Shown here in pieces: positions 32,229 to 45,280 of a DNA stretch of 64,000 nucleotides; the stretch's first letter is position 1; each line of letters opens with the position of its first letter. Made by a program: the position numbers and the translations under genes. The notes under the pieces were generated by a model. The model was not told where the DNA came from. It did not search any database and saw only the letters and a program-made list of their open reading frames with translations. The stretch is from Limonium bicolor (taxonomy: Eukaryota > Streptophyta > Magnoliopsida > Caryophyllales > Plumbaginaceae), in the NCBI GenBank assembly GCA_023374045.1, contig CM041779.1, positions 144,213,485 to 144,277,484 on the forward strand, read 5' to 3'.

Positions 32229-35200
32229 AAGTATCGCTCTGATGACTGAATTACCGAGCTTAGGAAGTACCGAGTTAGGATTTTAGTACTTTGGGTTAAG
32301 GGTTGAGTGATAGCGTGAGAGATACGCTAGTTAGGAACTACCAGTGACTACTGGAAACCTACAATATCCATCCCACCCTCCACAATCCCTGTTTGATAAC
32401 TTGGGAAAGAACGCCAGAGAGATGGAAGTCCTCTCTTACTCGGGAATACCCGATCTGGCTGTTATTAAGTACCTCTAAAGGTACGGAGAACCTGTCACAC
32501 GGTAGATCCCGAAAACTGGGAATCCCGGAGACGGTCTCCATCTGAACAATGTTAACCGCATTTCATAGCAATGAATGAAGGATCTTGTGTATAGAGGAAT
32601 AGAATTTCCGGCAACCTGGGTCGACATGCTAAGCAGTCGAGAAAAACCAACTTGCAACGCACCAACCGTGCAACAGGCAAGAAGTGGATTAGTGAAACCG
32701 AGACAAGTGTCTACGGGACCACAGTTGATAAACAATACACCAACGGTGTACCAACCGATAAAGGAACTGCAACGTAGTGCCCAAACAAGAGACAAGTCTC
32801 AGTAACCACGACAATGCGTGGAACGGGCTACGAAGAGAAATACAATACTAAGACAAAGGGGTCTCCCAGAATGGGAAAACCCTAGTTGATGATCGTCAGG
32901 TGAAGACAGTGAGAAGTCACCTAGAAGAGTTATTATCAAGGCAGTAAGATCAGTGAGGGCCAACAAGGCCACTGTTGACAGTATGGGTAAAGACAATACC
33001 ATAACCAGTATGTGTTAAACCGATAGCCAGTTAGCATGGCGCACTTGCCATAGCAAGTGCTGCTATAACAGGGCTGTTCGGGAAATTTATAACCACTACA
33101 AGTACTTAGTAAAGTACCACGAAGTTAAGTGTGAACATTATAACCATGGAAGGGCTTAACAGCCTGACCTTGTAATTGGAAGTACACCAGTCAGCAAGAA
33201 GCTAGACTTGGTTAAGGTAAGAAGATGTTGTGAAACCATGAAAATTTTCTTTAAACCCAGATTTATACAAACCCTTTTCTTTTCAAACCAGATTTTCTTT
33301 CAAACCAACACTTCTTTCCAACCTTCTTTTAAACCAAACCAGTAAAACCAAGGACAGTTGACAAGGATACAACAATGGATAAACTTTCCCTCGATTAAGT
33401 TCGGGAAGTAAGGAATGAATATTGTCACGGGACAATATAAGGGAGTTGACAACAGAATACTTCACCTAGGCGTGTGACGGACACTACGAGTGTACCAACT
33501 GAATTGTGGGACGACCGCACTCCGATAGGAGCTTGTGGGCCTGACAGACCTACTTATGGGTTAGTTGGGTAAGTAGCAATGTATCAGTATGATACCCACA
33601 TATGTATACGAGTGGAGTCCGAAACACGGGAAGTAGTCAACTCCGTCTACGGTTAGCAGTATAAATCAAACAAGAGCTAAAGATTACAAGGAATGGTTGA
33701 AGTTAAGGAACTCAGTTGAGATAACTCAGACTAAAGGAGCAGTGAATTCATTTTCAAGGAAATGTTTTAAGAGTCAGGAAGTGCGAAGTGCACTGACTGT
33801 TATGTAAAGACATCGTATATATCTTAAGGATCCCAGGGATAAACATGATACTGGAAACGGAGACTCAGCCTATGCATGGCAAGGCAGATGCCTAATGTGA
33901 ACACATTAATGTGCAAGAACGGGATGAAACTCCCAGAATGAGTACCTGCACTACCAGGAAATGTTGATCTTCATAGAAGGAGATAATAAGCCAGTTAAGA
34001 ACGCAAACGGCGTGGCTACGGAATGTACCAATAAGTGTGAACTAGATGTAAAGGCATAACTTAGAAACACCCAGGAGCAATCCTTGAAGGGTGTTTCCAT
34101 CAACAGTTGTTGCAGGAAATGACTGACAAAAACACGAGGGTTGAAACTAACACCCAGTTTAGATATAATTTGTCAGGAGACGAACAAACAAAGGGGTCCC
34201 CCATGGAAGGAAACGGAATGCACGACCTTGTCATGGAGCTCAATATAATACCAAATCATGAAATGTTGCACAGAGAAATAAATGAATGTTGACAGCTTAC
34301 AACGAGCGCAGCTCAAGACGATAAGGCTTATAAGCCACAAGCAAGATATGTTATGTAAGTTTGATTAATAGCAGAAGTTTATGTAATATAAGTGATAGAG
34401 TGGTAAACGAACCACAGCATATAAGAGTGGGGATACCTCTCGATTTGTGAGACCGCAGGAGCGGTAGTTATGTGAATCAAGTTCGAAATATGTTAAGGAT
34501 GGACAACGTTATTATTGAAAGAGAGCAGTTAGCTTAGTAGTACGTGTGTATAAGTGAAGCACCTGGCTGAATAATGTCGGCTTGTGACTCGAATGATCGA
34601 GCTCAAGGAGCATTAGTAGTCATCCAAAGGAGGGATGAACCATAATGTGAATAATGTAAGTTTATGTGTGGAAGTTGAGGTGACAGTAGATACGATATAA
34701 GCTGATGTTATACAGGGAGTAAAGCACGGTGCGCAACAAGCGACCGTTGTATAAATGTTGTTAACGATAATGTAACAGATAGACCAGTTATGAGTTAAAC
34801 TCAGTGGAGATGCAAGATAAGTGATGTTAAACAACTGAGCAATAAGCCAGTGGTAGGTACTTGTGATGAGGAACTCAGTGTGAATTCCATGGCGAATCGC
34901 ATAAGGGATTTATTGTCAAGAGTTTACGCCTCTGCACTCTGTATGACTGAGGTGTTTTGGTATTGCACTTGCGCAGTAATGAACGAGTGAGATAGCTAGG
35001 AATTGGAAACATGTTAATTGTGAAGCAATAATGTTATAATGGCCGATGCATAGGAAATGCAAGACCACACCAATAAAAGAGTACTTGTACAAAACCAAAT
35101 GTGGAACATGATTAACAGTAAGTGACTACAGTAGCACTACTGCCAAATATCGGTATGGAATATACCCCAAATGTTTGTAAATAGCTGAGAGAGCACTACA

Positions 35201-35726
35201 CACTAGGTCGTAGCTCAATCTCAACCGATAGTGAGTCGGAAGGAAACAAGTCAATCATTGTGAAATACATAACTTGTATACACAGTAAATTGTTATGGGA
35301 GTGGATAGAAAGTTTATAACTCACCGAATTCGCTCACGGTAAGAGATACCACGCGTCGGTTGAGATATCATTATTACCAAGATAAAGGTGATATATGGGA
35401 GATGTACAATACAGTAAGAATAACAAATGGGGCAATTAAGCTCTACAGTTATTGGAGTTTCGCAGCAGAAACTAGTGAGCCAGTGATTCAAGTGTTGAAT
35501 GTACATGGTGAACATGAGTGAATGGCTAATTATTAACGCCTAGAAGCCTAACAGGCCAGAATCGAAACCAACTAAGAGTTTAAACAACTCCAATGAGAAT
35601 TCTTGGTTTAGGAACTAAACCGCCAATATGGTTAAGATCCTCTAATCAGAATCCATTGTGTAATAGGCCGCGTGGAAGTTAAAACACTTCACGACGGCAG
35701 AACATTATAAGCCATGTTTAGTGATT

Positions 35727-35760
35727 GATTACGTGGGCGTAATCCCTTTTAAGGGGGTAG
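35727..35760 (+). promoter_or_regulatory. Internal stem-loop and polypurine-like tract in D
   Basis: GATTACG-TGGG-CGTAATC (7-bp stem, 4-nt loop), CC, then TTTTAAGGGGGTAG. It has the same architecture as the terminal polypurine tract at 37063-37099 but with a different stem sequence. Confidence 0.8.
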
Positions 35761-36744
35761 AGCGCAAAACCACTTAGTGTATATTACCGTACAAGTGTAC
35801 GTAGTGTATGTGACTTATATTGTGCATAGCACAAAATTATATTATTGTTTTGATGATTGGTGTGTGTGTTACGTAAACATACGCATTCATTCATGTTGAA
35901 TTGTGGTAACTGCGCACAGAGGATGCGAATACCATTGTGATAAGTGTGTTGATTTATTAACAGTGGTGAGTGATAGTACAAGTGTGGGAGTAGAGAAACT
36001 CCCGGGGGGGGAACAAACCCCGACAGTGTATAAATGTGAAATTGTGTGTTGTATTTTGATAAAATATATGTGTATATATATACTATATAGTGATTCAAGA
36101 AAGGGGCATGATACCGACATAGAACCTAGTGAGAATAAGATTTCCCTAGGCTACAGGATTAAAGTGAATGGAAATAACTGATAGACGAAGTTCTATCCCT
36201 TGGAGATGTTATGATCATGATTAGAATGATTTAAAAGATAGAAAATTGGAAACGAGTGATTTATTTGATGCTTGAAAATGAAGTGGGAAGTGGAACTTGA
36301 TTTGCATGTGATCAAGGGAAGCCGAACACAAATTGGAGTGGAGGGATAGTTCAACACTGATGCTGATCACATCAGGGTTGGATGACTCTTGAAACTCCCT
36401 ATAAGTGGTCACAAATAACCACGCTAATAAAAGAAGCAAAGATCTTAAGTTGGACTGGAGTTGTGTGTGTTTTCAAAAAGGATTTTCAATTGGTATTTAT
36501 AAAACGTTGATGGATACTTTGCCATAATTAAAGTCTTCTTACTTTAACCTCACAAGGAAAAATTTTCAAATTATGTGATTGTTTTAATCTCCCAAAGGCA
36601 CGGGGACGGAAGGTGTCCATCGCGACCGGGTTCTGCGGGATCACAGTGTGTATGTAAAGATATTTTTGATTGCTATACATGCTATGACATGTTGGGTGGT
36701 ATGTAATAAATATTATTTGACCTGAGTTCCTAAAGTGTATGTTA

Positions 36745-36985
36745 TCAAGACCTATGAGTCTAAATGTGTTGTGTTGCATAGACCTATGTGTCTAAAGACT
36801 ATTATGTTATCGGAACCTATGTGTCCAAATGTTGTTATGTTACCCAAGACCAGTGAGTCAAAGGGTTGTTATGTATGTGTAAGTGTTGTTAATACCCGGA
36901 CCAAAGAGTCCGAGGTTATCATGTGGATATGTTATGTTATGTGTGCATGTGAATGTGTTGCCCGGACCATTAAGTCCGAGGTTGT
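36745..36985 (+). repeat. Tandem GGACC/AGTCC units before the D polypurine tract
   Basis: About seven diverged units of the form GACCTATGTGTCTAAA...GTTATGTTAT. In the last two, the core becomes CGGACCAAAGAGTCCGAGG and CGGACCATTAAGTCCGAGG, with CGGAC/GTCCG arms. Confidence 0.8.
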
Positions 36986-37062
36986 GATGTAAAGTGTGTT
37001 TGGTTATGGAAGTTTATTTCCAAGTGATTCCTGTGTTCAAATCTAATGATGTGTGAAAGTGT

Positions 37063-37099
37063 GAACTTCGAGGACGAAGTTCTTTTAAGGGGGGTAGAT
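37063..37099 (+). promoter_or_regulatory. Stem-loop and polypurine tract of element D
   Basis: GAACTTCG-AGGA-CGAAGTTC (8-bp stem), then TTTTAAGGGGGGTAGAT, then the 3' LTR. Confidence 0.92.
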
Positions 37100-40000
37100 T
37101 GAAATACCCCAAACCTTGATATGTGGTTTAAATATCAAACTATGGTATGTAAAGGCTAAAAGTGCCTTAGTAACATCAGTGAACAATTTAGACCATAGTA
37201 AATGCAATAAAGCATTAAGACACAGTTTGAGCAAAAACATGCTCTAAGCTATGAGTGAACTTGGTTAGGACCCAAAGAGCCTACCAAGACTTAATAATAT
37301 TCAATTATGATTTAATAAGGCTAAATAAGTCCTTAGGAACCTTGGTGGGCAGTTAAACCAATAAAACACATAAAATACCTTAAAGTCAATATGAGCAAAA
37401 ATGTGCTAAGCTTGTGAATTTGTATAAGACCTAATGGTCATACCTATACCTTATTTATATGTTAATGAACATATTAAATCAATTACTAAAGAAAACCAAG
37501 CTTGAAAACAAGTTAAACACAAAATGTGCTTTAAGAGTCTTAAAGCACGTTTTTGAAAAATTGTCTTGTAAATGAGTTTTGAGTGGCTAAATGTCCATCA
37601 TTACTCTTAAATATACATGTGTACTATATAGTATCACATTTGGAAGTCTATATCAATGGGAAATCAAAAATTTCACAACAATGTGCCTTGTTTTTGTGAA
37701 TAGTGATTTTATAAGCTATTTGTAACATATGTTATTATAAGTGAGACAATTGATTAATAAAGTCTAAAATACCCCTAGGTACTATTGGGGGCCGTTTTTA
37801 AGGTTGGTGACTCACCACCCTTGTTAACATGCTAAGGAAATAAAGAATGACTAACTTAAGTACTATTTGCTTTTTAAGTACAAATATCTTCCAAAAGCAA
37901 AACTTATCTCATTCTCTCATTTCCTTCTTCATTCCCACGTATCCAAGCTCTCTTCTACCTCTCTTCTCTCTCTGTTCTCACGTTCATACAGCACCACCAC
38001 CATGGAAGCCCACCTTTGAACCCTTGTAAAACCTAGCTCACTTAACCAAATCAAAAACAAACACCACCATTCTCTTCCTCTCATCAAGCTCTTCATTCCT
38101 ATCTTCTCAAAATTTCAAGATCACCATTTCGGTGCCATGGAGTTCCACCATTGATGGAGCTTGAGCTTGTCTTTCCACATATTATTGATCTCCTTTGCTT
38201 CTAGGTAAGGAATCTCAAAGAAAATCAAGTTTCCACCATGTTTATCATTGACCGAAAATTCACCTCACCATGGTGTTTTACCTTGCTTGTTTTAGCTTCA
38301 TTTGAATCTTCCAAGGGCTAGGAGGAGTCCTCTCTTGATACTTATTCAAGTTCTCTTCCAATTCCAAGGTAAAACATTACCTTAATGTGTTAAAACAATA
38401 TGTGTAACTAGGGTTTACAATGAGATGAAGCATAATGCTTGAATACTCATTCTATTATTTGTACATTGTTTAGAAGTTGACAAACAACCAAACACCCCAC
38501 CGTTTTTACAAGGAAACAAGAAAGAAGTTTGTGAGGAAAAGAGGTAAACAAGCTATCTCAATGTAGTTTAAATGCCTTAGGAAAACAAGCTTGACTTGCT
38601 TAATAAAATACCTAAGGAGCCAATGGTGAATGACCTAGTGAAATGCTCTCAAGGAGTTTATTAAAGGAATATGTATTGTGGGGTGTATTTGCAGGTCAAA
38701 GGCATTATTATGTGGGAAATTCAGTGTTTAAGGTTTATGCAATTTAAGGGCCTAAGAGCCATGTTATTTAAGGGCCTAAGTGCCAAGCAATTTAAGTTAT
38801 GCACTATATTGTGATGTAGTGCTTAATGTGTGAAGTTTGTGTGTAAAAATGTTCTTGAGGATTTTAGGTGTTCTTGAATGAAATAAGGTAAAAACCTAAG
38901 TGTTTGGATGTGAGTATATACAAGAGAAGCTATGGCCAAATTTGGGAAATGTGTAAGAAGTTCTAAGTGTTTTAAGTGAGTTTTGGTGAACTAGGAAGTG
39001 TTAAAGGTGAATAAATGTTTACTCGAGAAGAAACATGTATTAAGGTGATTTAGAGTGATGCAAGGATTTAGGTGTTGTCTTGGAAGTTCTAGGAATTCAA
39101 TGTGTGTTTTGAGGATGTATTTAAGTCTTGGAGGAGTTTTTTAAGGTTTAGGTAATGTTGATATCCAAGGAATAAGTGATGATTAGGTAAGATGTGAAAA
39201 AGGAGATTTAGTTAGTAAGAAGAAGTTTGAGAGATGATGTTAAGGTGTAGAGGAAACACCTTGGTGTAGTGGTCATTATTGGTGAACTACCACTTATAAA
39301 TCATAAGGAGAACATCCCAAGTGCTAGGAACTTTGTAAGAAGTTTGTGAATGATAAAATGGTTTTGGTGAGTGATTTAAAGAGTTTTAGCACATGGATAA
39401 AGGTGTGTTTGAAGTGCCCAAATGAGGCTAGGGTATACTAGGGTATATGGGGTGAAGTTTGGAGTTGAATGTAAAAAGGAAAACAAAGATCTGGGGCAGA
39501 CCGGACTTGCGACCGGACTTGCAAGTTCGGTCGGGCCCAGTTTACCCTGTGGGAATTAGTTTCTGGAATGGACCGGACATAGGACCGGACTTACAAGGTC
39601 GGTCGGAGTAGAAAATTTTGACGGAAATGTGTTCTGGAATCGACCGGACTTGGGTAAGTCCGGTCGGCAAGTCCGGTCGGACCAAAACATGGTTTAAGGT
39701 TATGAAATGATATGTAATGATGGGATTGATAGGTAATGATGTTATAAGGTTGTTAAGGACATGTTAGGTGAGTTTTTAAATGGCAATTAAGTGGGTGAAA
39801 AGTTGTATCAAAATGTAAAAGTAAAACAAGTTAAAATGTAAAGTTATGTAACAAAGTTAACGGGGAAAGTTAAGCATTAGACATTAAATAATCAAGCAAA
39901 CCCCGATGTAATAAAAACACATGTGATGTTAACAGTTGTTCGAGAATCGCTCGAGGAACATAAGTGGACGTGGTAAAGTGGACTCCGGTGACAGGTATGG

Positions 40001-41537
40001 TTTTCTTGCAACCTGTGTCCTACCGGATTACACCGGCTTGTATGCCAATGTGTTTTTCTGTGTGTTTGCCACGTTATAAGATAAATCATGAAACGAGTTT
40101 ACAGTCGTTATTGTTGTTGTATGTTTACGTGCCGATACCGGTAACCTCAAATGCGCTTGAAGGGCTAGTTAACCACTATTAGGTAAACGTAAGAGAACGG
40201 TATCCGGTAATAACGTTTCCGACCTAAGGAACGTTCTAACCACGGCTATGCGTGAGTTAGTTGTGTGATGTTGCTGTAAGTGTATGACCCTCCTTGCGTG
40301 ATTAACTCAGTTGTAATACTGTATTGTGTGATGATGTGATAGGTTCCACAGCGGAGTCTTTAACTGTGAATATTTATATATTATGGGGGGTGAGGAATCC
40401 GGTTGTTCCGGTCGCGCGTTGTTTGGGAGTTGTTGTATACAGTTTCTTCAGCTTCCTCTCTGTTGATTGTCTTCCTTCATTGGTCTTCGATCACCCCTGA
40501 GCTTAACCAAGGCTCTTGACTCACGTCTGTTGGGGATTATGTATGTGTGTTCGGGTCACTAAACCCGATCCATCTTTATGTTAAGTTATCCGTTCGCCTA
40601 ACAGAACGGTAACGAGTTATGTAAACGAGCTTAGCATGAGTTTGACAGCATCCTCTAGGCTCTCCCAGTGAACTAATTATGTTTGGGTCGGTTCCTAAGA
40701 GAACCATTCCCGTTATGTTATGTATTTGTTGTGATGCAATATCTGTTGCGGTATTATGTTGTGCACGTGGAAACGTGCAAAGTGTTGTTATGTGTTATGT
40801 AGTGTAAGTTATGTATTGTATAATGTGGAGTGTGTGGATCATGGATATGATTCCCAGTTTGTGAAAGAGGCGTTTAAGGATAACCCGATTTAAGGGTATG
40901 TGTCGTCTATTAAGGAAGTAGCTCCATTAGAGGAGGAACTCTAGGGATGATGAATACCATGAGTGACTTATTAAGTAAGGATATATTATCCGTTTTGTTG
41001 AGCCCGTTGAGGCGAATGATTATGTGTTGTGTGTTTACAGTTGCATGTATGATTTAAAATAATCAACCGCATGCTAAGACGACAATTAGTTGTGCGTGGC
41101 CCGGTAGCATGTGGGCTGCGGGATTACCATACCAGCAAAGGTGCTGAGCCCCTTGGGGGCCACCCTTTCTCTTCTTTTCCTATTTCAGGTACAAGGAGCT
41201 GGAAGCCGTTCGAGAGTAGGACGGGGTAGTCGTTGTACATGGGTAATCGTTTATGTTGTGTATACAGTAGGCGTAGTAAGACCGAAATTGTTATCGGCAT
41301 TAGTTATAAATACTCGGTATAGTTGGAAGTGTATGTTGTTGTTGTGTTAATGAAAGGGATAGTAAGGTGTAGTCGCTCGGGAATTTAGCCCATCAGACCG
41401 GTACGATGTGTATGTATTAGCCTTGTTAGCCACGTGGGTGGCTAACGGCGTGTAACACCAACGAGATAAGTAATGTGATGAGGTTGTTTTCCGCTGCAGT
41501 TTATTGTAAGTGTGTTATTGTTGGATGGGGTGTTACA
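37100..41537 (+). repeat. Element D 3' LTR
   Basis: 4438 bp. Same features as the 5' LTR; CCGGAC cluster 39490-39682. The first hairpin differs from the 5' copy (an extra GACCGGACTTGC unit). Confidence 0.93.
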
Positions 41538-44500
41538 ACTACATACAAGGCTCCAAGCCTGTTACGATTCATTACTAACTACGTTTATTCCTCGCAATCT
41601 AGGCACGTCCACCGGCCTCTTCCGTGTCCATACTGCTTCGGGTACCTGCACACTAAAAATGTTTGCCCCTAGGGGCTCAGCTTTCGCTGCATATGATAAC
41701 CGCATACCCCACGTACTAGTGAGGGTACGCCGACCACTTGGTCGAATACATGCAGTTCATTTCATTCATACATACATGCATACATGCTTTCATACATAAT
41801 ACTACAATACTTTACGCAAGGAATACATACATACATTTTAATACATACAAGTAGTCCATACAAACCAAATTGGTACTTACTTACCTTCCCTGAAATGCGC
41901 ATACACAATACATACTCAATACATACACCATACATATTCCATACATACACAATACTCCATACTTGTTAGCTCCTTTTTCTCCCACCCGGTTATCGGGTGG
42001 AGATATCTCTTTTACTCGTTACACAATACTTACGCATACATACTCATACTTTACTTACTTACTTACTCAAGTCAAGTCGTCGGGACCTCCGGCCCGGGGA
42101 CTACTCTGTCCCACCACCAGGATTTACTTGGTTCACCAATCCAGGATGCTACATTTAGGGGTTTGGGCCGTGGACCAGTTTAAGAACCAGGAATCGGATC
42201 CAACCTCTTGTGTCTCATCATCCTCACGCGTGCCGAAGCTATATCGGACTTCTACTCATTCCAATTTACTCAATACTTACGTTAGGAGTTAGGTAGTTAG
42301 GAATTAGTAGAAGTCACACATCCAAGCCATATATACAATACACATACACACACACACATACACATACATACAAGGTACAATACATTACACAAGTACAATA
42401 CAAGGTACATACACACTTCATTCTCATTTATTCATTTCATGAATTATGCAAAACTATTGTTCAAGACAAATATATCAAGAACAATATAAACAAGCACAAG
42501 TAAGTGCAATAAAGTCCGATTCGTGTATTATCTTATTTAGGTGATCAAATAAGCACACAAATCGGGGTAACCAAATTAGGATACAGGGCATGAAGAAATC
42601 ATACCGTTCACCGTTGTACTTGTACCCGACGTTCCTCCGGTGTTCACAATCCAAGTCCTAACATATATATACAATTGGGTGGTTAATTACCCTTACTTAA
42701 CCTTACTAATTACTTTACTAACATTCCCTGGTTTATACTTACTATTTCATTGTTGTTCAAATACATTTACTTAACTTACTTACTTAAAATTATTTCTAAA
42801 CTTGTTTATGGCCTTAATGACCTTTAAACATCATTAATTAAGTACTTATTACCTTATACTATCATTACCACTCAATTCCCCATCTTTAATTCCATTTTTA
42901 CACTGTCTGTAGCATTTTTGTGTTGGTCCGGGTTTGTGTCCGAGTTTGTAAACCCGGACCAACACTTTGGGAACGTTCTGTCAAGTTTTTATGGTGGTCA
43001 GGTTTGTGTACCAGTTTACAAACCCGGAGCATCACTTTAGAAAACTTTCTGTCGTATTTTTAAGGTGGTCCAGGTTTGTGTACTTGTTTGCAAACCCGGA
43101 CCATCCTTCTGCGATACTTTCTGTCAAGTTTATGAGGTGGTCCGGTTTTGCGTACTTGTTTGCAAACCAGGACCATTCTAGCGAGAAAGCATTCTGCCAA
43201 GTTTAAAGGTGGTCCTGGTTTGTGTACTTGTTTGTAAACCAGGACCAATCCAGTCTGTTGCAAATTTCCAGTTTTAAAGCTTTGTTTCAACTTCAATCTT
43301 TTACCAACTTCTTCCCCAAGCTTCCTACATAAATCTAGCATGTTTTGACATTGATTAAGCATTCTAAACTAACTTAATACAACACTATAAAAATCTGTTA
43401 CATTACACACTCACTGTAAGTTTTCTCTTCCTGTTACAATTTTTCCTTCTCCATTAATGCTACAGATTTTCTTCTCTTCTTCCACGAACTCAATGATTCT
43501 CAATCTATCCTAACTTAGTTAAACAACTCCCAATACACCATTTACAACTCCACTCAACTACATCTCCTTTTCCTGTTACAAACCAAAGTGAAATCTCTTA
43601 TTCTTCTATGTATACTTCTTTGTTCTCTCGTTACTAACAGCACACAAGACTCTAAATTCCTAATCAAATTTTGACGGAGGTTCCCTACATTTCTAAGTTT
43701 CTCACCACATAATTATGCACACTCAATATGTTCACAACCGGTACAACATATACATTATTCTCACACAACATTCTAATACTCACTGCACACTTACCATTTA
43801 CACTTAGCATTTTATTTTCCTTTTTTCAAAAGCTTCAAACTACAAATACCCTCCACATTAATATACCCATTCACTTCCTACTGTTACGGTGGGTTTTTAA
43901 ACACTGTTACTGTAATGCATTTATACATTCACGAACACTCAAAACTGTACAGAGACTTCTCTTTACCTTGGGTTTCCTTGATTCCTTTTTCTTTCCCTCC
44001 TTCTCCTTTCTTGCACCTATTTCCTTCTTTGTTTTCTTGATTTATTTAAGCCAAGCTACACCATGTAACAAGGCACACACATATACACCAAAACTAGTAA
44101 ATTTTCTATCTCACGTATTAAACCCCTAGGTTATGAGAAACCACTTAAAACACTTAGTAGGTCTTACCTTGAGCTTCTAATGGAGTTTTTGAGTAGAAAA
44201 TGACAAGGCTTCAACTCTCACAGTGGCATGCCAAAATCGGCTAACAATGGAATAGTGGTGTTACGTGAGTTTTGTATTTTTGCAAGGAAAAATGGAAAAG
44301 AGTGAAGCTTTGGTCTTTTTCTTACCTTAGAACATGGAGAAGAAGATAGATCTTCAAATGGTGCTCCTGAAGCTCTTAAACGAAAATACCCTCAAAAATA
44401 AAGTTGGAGGTTTTAGATTTTTGAAGGGGTGTAGAACGATCTCCTTGATGATACGAATTCAACGGTATGGTCTTTGTAGCATTGGAGGTGATTTGGTTTC

Positions 44501-45238
44501 AAATGAAGAGGAAACAAGCTCTGTGTGAGGGGGTGCTCAAATCGCCATCGCTGGAACCAGAGAGAAGAAGAAGATGCATACGTGGGTTGTGAGTGAGTGA
44601 GGAGAGAGAATAAGTAAAGTAGTTACTTTTTGCTTTTAATTGTTTTGTCTTTTACATATAAGGAAGGAATAAAGAAGAGGGGTATGGGCTATATCAGCCG
44701 GCTACACACACAGCCCATTGTGGGTTTTAAAATATTAATTGCAATAGTGGACACACACTAGTTTATTTTAATTACACTCTCACCCCACAACTTCCTATTT
44801 TTTGACAGTTTTTACTATTTTCTCGTTTAATTGATTTTATTGGTTCTAACCTTCATTAATGTTTATTAATGACTATCTGGTTGACCAAAATTGTTACGAG
44901 TCTATTTAACCCGCTTTAAGTCACTTTCCCGGTTTCCTCGAAAAACGCGCTTAAGGTTCGTTTGTGGTTTTTAATCCATTTTATGGATCCGTTTCCTTCG
45001 GAGTTGTTCCCATATATTTTTAGGTCTTATGAAGCCCTTAGAATCCATATAATATGCTGACCGAGGTCTCATACCTCCTATGGTTATTTAACGCTTATTT
45101 AGTGTTTTTCCGCTTTTTAAGCATTTCTTCATTTCTTTTGGATTTATTTTTCCTTACCAATATTACTTAGGCGTCATTAGGCCCTTAAATACGTATTAGA
45201 TTAATTTTAATCCCTATATATAAGTTCGGGGTATTTCA
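41538..45238 (-). repeat. Element F left (3') LTR, second piece
   Basis: Continues the LTR after D (TSD copy 41538-41542) and ends ...GGGGTATTTCA at 45238. Holds CAT/TAC-rich repeats (41740-42060, 42330-42420), the GGTCC...GGACC hairpin array (42925-43255) and, on the minus strand, a CT-rich leader-like tract at about 44540-44620. Weak similarity to the H LTR near 41637-41760 and 58600-58740 (GGTACCTGCACACTAAAAA block). Confidence 0.88.
42925..43255. repeat. Five tandem GGTCC...GGACC hairpin units in F LTR
   Basis: Period about 70 bp. Unit 1 pairs GGTCCGGGTTT with AAACCCGGACC. Unit 5 pairs GGTCCTGGTTT with AAACCAGGACC, a changed but still complementary pair. Units between carry mismatches. 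Confidence 0.92.
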
Positions 45239-45280
45239 ATCTACCACCCTTAAGAACTTTGTCCTCAAAGTTGTTCGAGG
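45239..45280 (-). promoter_or_regulatory. Stem-loop and polypurine tract of element F
   Basis: Minus strand: AACTTTG-AGGA-CAAAGTT (7-bp stem), then CTTAAGGGTGGTAGAT, then LTR start TGAAATACCCC. Confidence 0.88.

Larger units (their letters stand above)
32211..37062 (+). other. Element D interior, no recognisable coding
   Basis: Reading frames are short (106 codons at most) and match no gag, pol or other family I know. The region is collinear with the F interior: for example CAGTCATCAGAGCGAT at 63765 mirrors the start here, and the AAACATACG...CATTCATG block near 35875 mirrors 46343-46370. It includes an internal stem-loop plus polypurine-like tract (35727-35760) and repeated GGACC...AGTCC units (36745-36985). 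Confidence 0.75.
27762..41537 (+). mobile_element. Element D: complete large non-autonomous Tekay-like element
   Basis: Flanked by ACTAC on both sides (27757-27761, 41538-41542). LTRs are 27762-32210 and 37100-41537, starting TGAAATACCCC and ending GGTGTTACA. tRNA-Met type primer site; stem-loop plus polypurine tract at 37063-37099. The 4.9-kb interior has no recognisable gag or pol. Length and layout match the large retrotransposon derivative (LARD) type. The LTRs are nearly identical, so the insertion is recent. Confidence 0.95.

Noticed and set aside
34916..36439. Possible envelope- or transport-like frames in the D interior (membrane-like stretches)
   Set aside because: Short, not conserved in F as a frame, and matching no family; AT-rich DNA gives hydrophobic shadows.
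42967..43362. Overlapping frames with repeated FANPDHP/KPGPP motifs (also 60143-60557)
   Set aside because: Created by the tandem hairpin units; no start context or protein family.
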